Assembly (NCBI GenBank): GCA_934749845.1
Contig: CAKVHQ010000021.1
Location: 1 to 10,340 of the forward strand
Origin: an uncultured Clostridia bacterium
GTDB lineage: Bacteria > Bacillota > Clostridia > Christensenellales > UBA1242
Direction of reading: 5' to 3'
Length of the DNA: 10,340 bases
The notes below the pieces were generated by a model, which worked only from the letters and a program-made list of their open reading frames with translations, ran no database searches and was not told the origin of the DNA. Below are positions 1-5,730 of this stretch, piece after piece. How positions within the stretch are numbered: position 1 is the first letter of the stretch; each line of letters begins with the position of its first letter. Made by a program: the position numbers and the translations under genes.

Positions 1-75
1 CGTATCTTTTTGTAACAATAATACCCAAATAAGACCCATAGATTTGATTTTCCATTGGATATTTCTGCGACGGAG

Positions 76-98
76 CCGCCCTGTATGGGCGGTTTTTT
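76..98 (+). terminator. Rho-independent terminator of an upstream gene
   Basis: A 6-bp GC stem (CCGCCC at 76-81 with GGGCGG at 87-92), a 5-nt loop and a run of six T at 93-98 form a standard intrinsic terminator reading rightwards. No T-run follows the hairpin on the opposite strand, so it should end a transcript entering from the left rather than the regulator gene, which converges on it. No coding tail upstream of it can be assigned with confidence. Confidence 0.85.
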
Positions 99-116
99 AA
101 TGCCGGTAAGTAATAA

Positions 117-968
117 TCAACTATCCAAGAATAGCTCCGCTCTCCATTTCTTCGGCGATGCTCCGTAAACGCTTTTGAAAGCACGGGAAAAATGAAGCTG
201 ATTTTCATAGCCTACCGCAGAGCTTATTTCGCCAACTGAAAGCTGTGTGAGCTTCAGAAGCTCAGCTGCCTTTGTCATACGGTACTTCAAAAGAAATTCC
301 TGCGGCGTTTCTCCGACAGCTTCCTTGAATATCTTGCCGAAATAGCTTCTGTTAAGGCCGCACATATCCGCTATTTGTTCTACCGAAATATCATTCTGGA
401 AATTGTGGCTGATATATTCCAACGCTTCATGGATATAAAAGTCCCGAAGTTTACTGCCGTTATTAACCTTTATTCCTTCTGTAGAACGCGCGAGATAATC
501 TATGAACAGATACAAATGCCCCATAAGGTGCAGGGGAGAAGACAAGCCGTTTTCTGCAATATAATTCATCTCCTTCATCATTTCCTCACGTAAATCCTTT
601 GAGCGCGCCTTATAGACAGGATTATCAAGCGAAAATCCAGAAGCTTCAACTATTGCCTTTGCACGAAGCCCGTCAAATTCTATCCATACATATTCCCATG
701 GTAAATCCTTATCGGCAACATAGGTTGTTATCTGACCGGGGAATATCATAAATCCCTGCATACTCCTGATACTGTATTCCTTGGTAGTTCTGCTGCTGTC
801 GTATGCGAAAAATCTGCCTGTTCCGGAAATGACATAATGAAAAAGAAAGTGATTTCTTGCGGCAGGTCCGAAGGAATGGGCAGGCGAGCATTTTTCACGT
901 CCGAATTGAAACAGACTGAGGTCAACAAAATTATCGCTGGGGAATACGGAAAAGAGTAAATCGCTCAT
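117..968 (-). CDS. AraC-family transcriptional regulator of the sugar operon (MsmR/RafR-like)
   Basis: This is a predicted cytoplasmic DNA-binding regulator that should sense the transported sugar or a breakdown product and control the divergent operon. With the chosen start it has 283 residues, normal for the family. An N-terminal cupin-like sugar-sensing region lies at about 41-100 (FLFHYVISGTGRFF, then a GFMIFPGQ segment). A C-terminal double helix-turn-helix covers about 181-277, with the first HTH at about 194-215 (SVEQIADMCGLNRSYFGKIF) and the second at about 243-265 (SVGEISSAVGY...FSRAFK), followed by the usual SPKKWR end. The ATG at 968 is chosen because GGAGGT lies 5 nt upstream (974-979); an in-frame ATG at 1001 would add 11 residues but lacks such a site. 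The family and divergent placement are clear. The effector, and whether it activates or represses, are inferred; homologues next to alpha-galactoside operons are usually activators. Confidence 0.93.
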   Translation of the reverse strand: MSDLLFSVFPSDNFVDLSLFQFGREKCSPAHSFGPAARNHFLFHYVISGTGRFFAYDSSRTTKEYSIRSMQGFMIFPGQITTYVADKDLPWEYVWIEFDGLRAKAIVEASGFSLDNPVYKARSKDLREEMMKEMNYIAENGLSSPLHLMGHLYLFIDYLARSTEGIKVNNGSKLRDFYIHEALEYISHNFQNDISVEQIADMCGLNRSYFGKIFKEAVGETPQEFLLKYRMTKAAELLKLTQLSVGEISSAVGYENQLHFSRAFKSVYGASPKKWRAELFLDS

Positions 969-1015
969 AGTGCACCTCCAACAGAATACACGGAATTTCA
1001 TAAAGCTTTATTATC

Positions 1016-1044
1016 AGTATATCACAAAATATACCATAATGCAA
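1016..1044 (-). promoter_or_regulatory. Promoter for the AraC-family regulator
   Basis: Reading leftwards, TTGCAT (1044-1039) is followed after 17 nt by TATACT (1021-1016), which is preceded by TG plus one base, an extended -10 element. The -35 matches the consensus only in TTG. Transcription would start near 1008-1010, giving a leader of about 40 nt before the ATG at 968. The palindrome TAAAGCTTTA (1001-1010) falls at the predicted start. The -35 lies inside one arm of the long inverted repeat, which is compatible with autoregulation. Confidence 0.55.
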
Positions 1045-1128
1045 GCATACTTTCATATATCGGATAAAAAATAGCAAATTGGTATAAATGTACGGTAAAT
1101 ATGGGATTTACTGATTGCATAACGGTAT
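1031..1128. promoter_or_regulatory. Candidate operator region: inverted repeat plus tandem direct repeat
   Basis: Two repeat systems lie between the divergent genes. An inverted repeat has arms ATACCATAATGCAA (1031-1044) and TTGCATAACGGTAT (1115-1128), matching at 12 of 14 positions, with their centres about 84 nt apart. Between the arms, GGTATAAATG (1081-1090) and GGTAAATATG (1094-1103) form a direct repeat matching at 8 of 10 positions with a 13-nt period, ending just before the rightward -35. All copies share a GGTA core. The obvious candidate ligand is the adjacent AraC-family regulator. The repeats are seen directly; binding is inference. Confidence 0.5.
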
Positions 1129-1136
1129 GATATAAT
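1107..1136 (+). promoter_or_regulatory. Main promoter of the sugar operon
   Basis: A perfect TATAAT at 1131-1136 is preceded by TG at 1128-1129, a full extended -10 element. The best -35 is TTTACT (1107-1112) with an 18-nt spacer, or TTACTG with 17 nt; both are poor. A strong extended -10 with a weak -35 suits a promoter that depends on an activator bound just upstream. The start would be near 1142-1144, leaving a leader of about 35 nt that holds the AAAGGAGG ribosome site at 1161-1168. I see no cre-like operator here. Confidence 0.75.
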
Positions 1137-1177
1137 AATATCAAGATAAAGCCCCACACAAAAGGAGGTAATTCAAC

Positions 1178-2467
1178 ATGAAAAAAAGCAGAGCAGCAAT
1201 ATCACTTTTAACAGCTGCGGCAATATCCGCTTCGGTTTTGCTGTCGGGCTGTTCCGGCGACAGCGGAAAGGATGGAGTAACAACCGTTACAATGCTCCAG
1301 TACAAGCCCGAAGCAGTCAAGGCGTTTGAAAAAATCGAGAAGCTGTTTAACGAAACTCACGACGATATTCAGCTTAAAATCGAATCCCCCAACGAGGCTA
1401 TGACTGTTCTAAAAACCCGCCTCATCAGAGAGGAGTATCCCGATATTGTGGGTATCGGCGGAGATATGAACTACTCCAACTTCCTTGATGCAGACCTGTT
1501 TGAGGATATTTCAGACCTTGAGATAATCAACGAGATAAACCCCGCATATCTGAAAATGGAAAAGGAGTTGGAACTTCTCCCAAAAGATGGAGCTTACGCT
1601 CTGCCTTATGCGGCAAATGCGGCGGGAATACTCTACAACAAGGATATGTTTGAGCAGAACGGCTGGGAAATTCCCGAAACATGGAGCGAGTTTATATCGC
1701 TTTGCGATGAAATAAAGGCAAGCGGCACCGACCCGCTCTATCTTGGATATAAGGACACCTGGACCTGTTTAGCACCATGGAACGCACTAGCCGTAGGACT
1801 TGCTCCTTCCGATGTGTGCAGCAGCGTAAACGCAGGCAGGACAACCTTTGCGGCGGAATACGCTGAGGTAGCCGATAAGATAAAGGTACTGCTTGATTAC
1901 GCCGAGCCAAACCCCTGCGCATACAGCTACAACGACGCCTGCACAGCCTTTGCGAGAGGGCAGTCTGCAATGTATCCTATCGGAAGCTACGCAGTACCGC
2001 AGATACTCTCGGTAAATCCCGATATGAACATTGATTCCTTTACATTCCCTGCAAATGAAAACGAACAGGACAATGTGCTCAACTCAGGAATAGACCTTCA
2101 TTTCTCGGTAATGAAGGGCACAAAGAATAAGGAAGCTGTATACGAGGTTCTGCGTTTCCTTTTCTATGATGAAACCGTTCAGATATATCTTGACGACCAG
2201 GGCGGAATACCCTGCAAGGAGGGTGACTTTAAGCTTCCGGAGTTCTTAAACGGAATGCAGCAGTATATCAAGGATGGAAGAATGTCAGATTTCCACGACC
2301 ACCATTATCCAAGCGAAATGAGCGTTGACGCAATGATACAGACCTATCTTATGGACAATAACGATAACTCGGCGCAGCAGTTCCTTGAGCGCTTCGACAA
2401 GGAATGGGCAAGATACAACCGCGACCTTATCGCACGGGTTAAGAAATACGAGGAGGGACAGCAATGA
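1178..2467 (+). CDS. Sugar ABC transporter solute-binding lipoprotein (MsmE/RafE-like)
   Basis: This is the extracellular receptor of a CUT1-type ABC importer; it should capture raffinose-type oligosaccharides and hand them to the two permeases encoded next. The 429-residue length is typical of extracellular solute-binding family 1. It opens with a lipoprotein signal peptide: a basic start (MKKSR), a hydrophobic stretch at about 6-22 and the lipobox LSGC with Cys25 as the lipidated residue, followed by a Gly/Ser-rich linker. The mid-protein segment ALPYAANAAGILYNKDMF with the following ETWSEF is characteristic of this family. The ATG at 1178 has a near-perfect AAAGGAGG site 9 nt upstream. Its TGA overlaps the next ATG by 4 nt. 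The ligand is inferred from the neighbouring alpha-galactosidase and sucrose phosphorylase; maltose-type or other oligosaccharides cannot be excluded from sequence alone. Confidence 0.93.
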   Translation: MKKSRAAISLLTAAAISASVLLSGCSGDSGKDGVTTVTMLQYKPEAVKAFEKIEKLFNETHDDIQLKIESPNEAMTVLKTRLIREEYPDIVGIGGDMNYSNFLDADLFEDISDLEIINEINPAYLKMEKELELLPKDGAYALPYAANAAGILYNKDMFEQNGWEIPETWSEFISLCDEIKASGTDPLYLGYKDTWTCLAPWNALAVGLAPSDVCSSVNAGRTTFAAEYAEVADKIKVLLDYAEPNPCAYSYNDACTAFARGQSAMYPIGSYAVPQILSVNPDMNIDSFTFPANENEQDNVLNSGIDLHFSVMKGTKNKEAVYEVLRFLFYDETVQIYLDDQGGIPCKEGDFKLPEFLNGMQQYIKDGRMSDFHDHHYPSEMSVDAMIQTYLMDNNDNSAQQFLERFDKEWARYNRDLIARVKKYEEGQQ

Positions 2468-3342
2468 AAAGCAAGAAGGTATTATCCAAGCGAATGACCT
2501 TTATACTAATGGTAGCTCCCGCACTTATCCTTTTTATCGCATTCAACACAATTCCGCTGATAACCGGCGCGTTTTACAGCTTCACGAATTACAAGGGCTA
2601 CGGCAGCTTTGAGTTTGTGGGACTGCGCAATTACATAGACCTGTTCAGCGACGCAAGAGTCGGAAATTCCTACCTGTTCACCTTCAAATACGCAATCGTC
2701 GGAACAGTACTTGTAAATGTAATCAGCCTACTTCTTGCGCTGGGACTTAACAGCAAGATAAAATTCAAGAGCGCATTAAGGGGAGTATATTTCCTCCCGA
2801 ATGTCCTTGGAGGACTTGTTGTAGGCTATATTTTCAGCTTTATCTTCACCTATATTATCCCCACTATAGGCTCGGCACTGCACATAAACTTCCTTGAAAA
2901 CAGTATTCTTGCCGGAGAGGAAACTGCCTGGATTGGCGTTCTTATCGTCGGTGTATGGCAGGCGGTGGCAATGAACACGATCATCTACATTTCGGGACTT
3001 CAGACTATTCCAACGGATATTTATGAGGCAGGAATGATTGACGGTGTAACCCCGTGGCAGAAGTTCAGACACCTCACGCTTCCCATGCTTATGCCCTTTG
3101 TTACAACGAACCTTGTTCTCAGCACAAAGAATATGCTTATGGTATTCGACCAGATTATGGCATTGACAAAGGGCGGTCCTGCACAAAGCACAGAGTCGAT
3201 TTCCTACCTTATCTACAAAAACGGTATGGACGGAGGTCAGTTCGGCTTCCAGAGTGCCAACGCAGTTGTATTCTTCATTGTCATTGTAGCTATATCCATA
3301 TTCCAGATGGTAATTACAAATAAGAAGGAGGAGCAGTTATGA
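2464..3342 (+). CDS. Sugar ABC transporter permease, MsmF/RafF-like (CUT1)
   Basis: This is the first integral-membrane subunit of the importer, in the MalF/MsmF branch of the binding-protein-dependent permease family. The 292-residue protein has about six hydrophobic spans, near residues 11-34, 72-95, 107-131, 156-176, 209-229 and 264-285. The cytoplasmic EAA loop, which docks the ATPase, is at 188-209: EAGMIDGVTPWQKF followed by LTLPML. The segment LTKGGPAQSTE at 234-244 is the typical LTxGGP region of MalF-type permeases. The ATG overlaps the stop of the binding-protein gene in an ATGA junction, with GAGGAGGGA just upstream, so translational coupling is likely. It should pair with the next gene product as a heterodimer. 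The family is certain; the substrate is inferred from context. Confidence 0.94.
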   Translation: MKSKKVLSKRMTFILMVAPALILFIAFNTIPLITGAFYSFTNYKGYGSFEFVGLRNYIDLFSDARVGNSYLFTFKYAIVGTVLVNVISLLLALGLNSKIKFKSALRGVYFLPNVLGGLVVGYIFSFIFTYIIPTIGSALHINFLENSILAGEETAWIGVLIVGVWQAVAMNTIIYISGLQTIPTDIYEAGMIDGVTPWQKFRHLTLPMLMPFVTTNLVLSTKNMLMVFDQIMALTKGGPAQSTESISYLIYKNGMDGGQFGFQSANAVVFFIVIVAISIFQMVITNKKEEQL

Positions 3343-4247
3343 GTGAGAAGCTGATAAATATCGCCGAACCCGAAGTGTCCGAAAACAAGCCTTCCCGAAA
3401 GCACAGAATCAACAAGAGCAAGGTTTCGTCAATAATCATAACAACCCTGCTGATAATCGGCTGTGCGGCTATCTTCTTCCCGCTGTACATGACAATTATC
3501 ATAGCGCTGAAATCTCCCTCCGAGATGACTAACGATATTGCGGGCGCATTAGCCCTGCCGCAGACGTTTAGCCTTGACAATTTCGCCGAAGCGATGCGTG
3601 TGACCGATTTCTGGCACTCCCTCGGAAACAGCATACTGATAACCGGCGCTTCCATTGTCCTTTCAGTAATTATCCACTCAATGGCGGGCTACGCTATCGG
3701 CAGAAATATGAACCGCAAAAAAGGCTTCAAGCTGATATATTTCTATATCGTCAGCGGTATGTTCGTACCCTTCGCGATACTTATGATGCCGCTCGTCAAG
3801 CAGACTGCAATTCTCGGTCTTGACAATATGCTCGGAGTTATTCTGCTATACACGGTATTCTTTATGCCGATGAATGTTATGCTTTACAGCGGATATATGA
3901 AGAACGTTCCGCAGGCTATGGAAGAAGCGGCAAGCATTGACGGTGCTTCCACATGGCGCACCTACTGGACGATAATCTTCCCGATGATGAAGCCTATGCA
4001 CGCAACAGTAGCCATTCTCACCGCCCTCGGAACGTGGAATGATGTTATGACACCTCTCGTTATTATGTCGGGCAGCGAGAACACCACTCTTCCCCTTGCA
4101 CAGCTTAATTTCCAGACCCAGTTCGGCACGAATTACAACCTTGCATTTGCTTCGTATTTACTTGCATTGCTGCCTATTCTGATACTGTATATCTTCTGCC
4201 AGAAGCAGATAATCGGCGGCGTTGCAAATGGAGCGGTAAAGGGTTGA
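3339..4247 (+). CDS. Sugar ABC transporter permease, MsmG/RafG-like (CUT1)
   Basis: This is the second membrane subunit of the importer, of the MalG/MsmG type. The 302-residue protein begins with a polar, charged cytoplasmic tail of about 28 residues, then about six spans near 30-52, 96-119, 131-151, 160-182, 221-240 and 268-287. The EAA loop is a close match at 195-219 (EEAASIDGASTWRTYW, then IIFPMMKP). The C-terminal IIGGVANGAVKG is the usual end of CUT1 MalG-type permeases. An ATGA overlap with the preceding permease and an AAGGAGGAG site upstream point to coupled synthesis of the pair. No ATP-binding subunit follows; the next genes are catabolic enzymes, separated by 61 nt containing a strong hairpin. 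Confidence 0.94.
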   Translation: MSEKLINIAEPEVSENKPSRKHRINKSKVSSIIITTLLIIGCAAIFFPLYMTIIIALKSPSEMTNDIAGALALPQTFSLDNFAEAMRVTDFWHSLGNSILITGASIVLSVIIHSMAGYAIGRNMNRKKGFKLIYFYIVSGMFVPFAILMMPLVKQTAILGLDNMLGVILLYTVFFMPMNVMLYSGYMKNVPQAMEEAASIDGASTWRTYWTIIFPMMKPMHATVAILTALGTWNDVMTPLVIMSGSENTTLPLAQLNFQTQFGTNYNLAFASYLLALLPILILYIFCQKQIIGGVANGAVKG

Positions 4248-4259
4248 TTGATATACACT

Positions 4260-4285
4260 TTTCCCCTGCCGCACGGCGGGGGAAA
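4260..4285 (+). other. Intercistronic GC-rich RNA hairpin without a U-tract
   Basis: Positions 4260-4270 (TTTCCCCTGCC) and 4275-4285 (GGCGGGGGAAA) form an 11-bp stem with one G-U pair closed by the 4-nt loop GCAC. It is followed by GCACTAAAAGAAAGG, so there is no T-run and it is unlikely to be an efficient intrinsic terminator in either direction. It sits in the only long gap of the operon, between the transport genes and the enzyme genes. A role in RNA processing, 3'-end protection or partial transcription pausing is inferred. Confidence 0.7.
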
Positions 4286-4308
4286 GCACTAAAAGAAAGG
4301 GAATCAAT

Positions 4309-5718
4309 ATGAAAATTCAAAACAAGATAATGCTGATAACCTACGCTGACAGTTTGGGTAAAAACATCAAAGAGCTTCACGGCGTGCTCAACAAGCACTA
4401 CAAAAAGGCGGTTGGCGGAGTTCATATTCTTCCGTTTTTCCCGTCATCGGCAGACAGAGGATTTGCTCCGATGAGATATGACGTTGTTGACGAGAGATTC
4501 GGCACGTTCGATGATATTGAGGGGCTTGGAAAAGAATACTATCTGATGTTTGATTTTATGGTAAATCACATCTCGGCAAGCTCGGAGTATTTCAAGGATT
4601 TTCTGCTAAAAAAGGACAATTCCGAATACAAGGATATGTTTATTCGCTACAAGGATTTCTGGGAAAACGGAGAGCCGACTCCCGAGCAGACCGACATTAT
4701 TTATAAACGCAAGCCCCGTGCGCCGTATATTGAGGCAAAGTTTGCTGACGGAACAACAGAGAAGGTTTGGTGTACCTTCTGCGAGGAACAGATAGATTTA
4801 GATATATCAAAGGACAGAACAAAGGATTTCATAAAGACAACAGTCAGGGAGATGTGTAGCAGAGGAGCTTCCGTAATAAGGCTTGACGCTTTTGCTTATG
4901 CAGTAAAAAAAGCGGGAACAAGCTGCTTTTTTATCGAGCCGGATATATGGGAGCTGCTTTATGATATAGAAAAAATCGCTTCCGAGGGCGGCGCGGAAAT
5001 ACTCCCGGAAATCCACGAGCATTACACTATCCCGATGAAAATAGCTGATAAGGGCTTCTGGATATACGATTTTGCACTGCCTGTTCTCACTCTCCACGCT
5101 CTGTATAATCACACCGGAGAATATCTCAAAAACTGGCTGCTGAAATGCCCGATGAAGCAGTTCACCACACTTGACACACACGACGGTATAGGCATTGTAG
5201 ACGTGAAAGACCTGCTTCCCGACGAGGAGATAGAAAAGGTAAAGGAGCAGATGTACTCGAAAGGCGCAAACGTTAAGATGATATACAGCTCCGAAGCGTA
5301 CAACAATCTTGACATATATCAGGTGAACACCACCTATTATTCTGCGCTCGGCGACAACGACAGCGCATATCTTCTTGCAAGAGCGATACAGTTCTTTGCT
5401 CCCGGTATTCCGCAGGTGTACTATGTGGGTATGCTTGCAGGCTCTAATGATATTGAACTTATGGAGCGTACCAAAAACGGGCGTGATATAAACCGCCATT
5501 ATTACACCGCCGGGGACGTTGAAGCGGAGCAGTCAAGACCGATTGTTCGGAAGCTGAAAGAGCTTATGGAGCTCAGAAACTCCCACCCTGCTTTCGGCCT
5601 TGAGGGCGGTATTTCCGTAGATACGGACGGCGACAGACTTGTTATAACAAGAACCTGCGGCGGTTATTCAATCACCCTTGACGCCGACCTTACAACATAT
5701 AATTTTGAGATAAAGTGA
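4309..5718 (+). CDS. gtfA: Sucrose phosphorylase-type GH13_18 enzyme (GtfA-like)
   Basis: This is a predicted cytoplasmic phosphorylase that converts sucrose plus phosphate to alpha-glucose-1-phosphate and fructose, saving an ATP compared with hydrolysis. The 469-residue protein resembles Bifidobacterium sucrose phosphorylase from end to end: LITYADSLG at 9-17, GGVHILPFFP at 36-45, and the retaining GH13 residues at nearly the same numbers, with nucleophile Asp193 (IRLDAFAY), acid/base Glu234 (ILPEIHEHY) and stabiliser Asp289 (TLDTHDGIG). The stretches QVNTTYYSALGDND (338-351) and NGRDINRHYY (390-399) are also characteristic. It is about 30 residues shorter than the bifidobacterial enzyme, mostly at the C-terminal beta domain. 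No signal peptide is seen. The ATG follows AAAGAAAGGGAA. GH13_18 also contains sucrose-6'-phosphate, glucosylglycerol and glucosylglycerate phosphorylases. The ABC importer, which delivers unphosphorylated sugar, and the alpha-galactosidase next door favour sucrose. Confidence 0.9.
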   Translation: MKIQNKIMLITYADSLGKNIKELHGVLNKHYKKAVGGVHILPFFPSSADRGFAPMRYDVVDERFGTFDDIEGLGKEYYLMFDFMVNHISASSEYFKDFLLKKDNSEYKDMFIRYKDFWENGEPTPEQTDIIYKRKPRAPYIEAKFADGTTEKVWCTFCEEQIDLDISKDRTKDFIKTTVREMCSRGASVIRLDAFAYAVKKAGTSCFFIEPDIWELLYDIEKIASEGGAEILPEIHEHYTIPMKIADKGFWIYDFALPVLTLHALYNHTGEYLKNWLLKCPMKQFTTLDTHDGIGIVDVKDLLPDEEIEKVKEQMYSKGANVKMIYSSEAYNNLDIYQVNTTYYSALGDNDSAYLLARAIQFFAPGIPQVYYVGMLAGSNDIELMERTKNGRDINRHYYTAGDVEAEQSRPIVRKLKELMELRNSHPAFGLEGGISVDTDGDRLVITRTCGGYSITLDADLTTYNFEIK

Positions 5719-5730
5719 GAGGTGTGGAAA

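Noticed and set aside
1..60. Coding tail of a gene upstream of the first terminator
   Set aside because: Short open stretches exist in more than one frame and nothing distinguishes a real C-terminus from chance.
969..1001. Upstream ATG giving an 11-residue longer AraC-family regulator
   Set aside because: The extension would include the ribosome site that serves the ATG at 968, has no ribosome site of its own, and would sit almost on the predicted transcription start.
4260..4285. Intercistronic hairpin as an intrinsic terminator
   Set aside because: No T-run follows on either strand, and downstream genes continue the same pathway without a convincing new promoter.
4807..5499. 230-codon open frame on the minus strand inside the phosphorylase gene
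   Set aside because: It lies wholly inside a strongly supported GH13 gene, shows no recognisable domain and has no ribosome site. Long antisense frames are expected where the sense gene avoids certain codons.
5722..5730. GTG start for the alpha-galactosidase
   Set aside because: The GTG is part of the GAGAGGTG ribosome site that best serves the ATG at 5731. Starting at the ATG also gives the usual family length of 729 residues.
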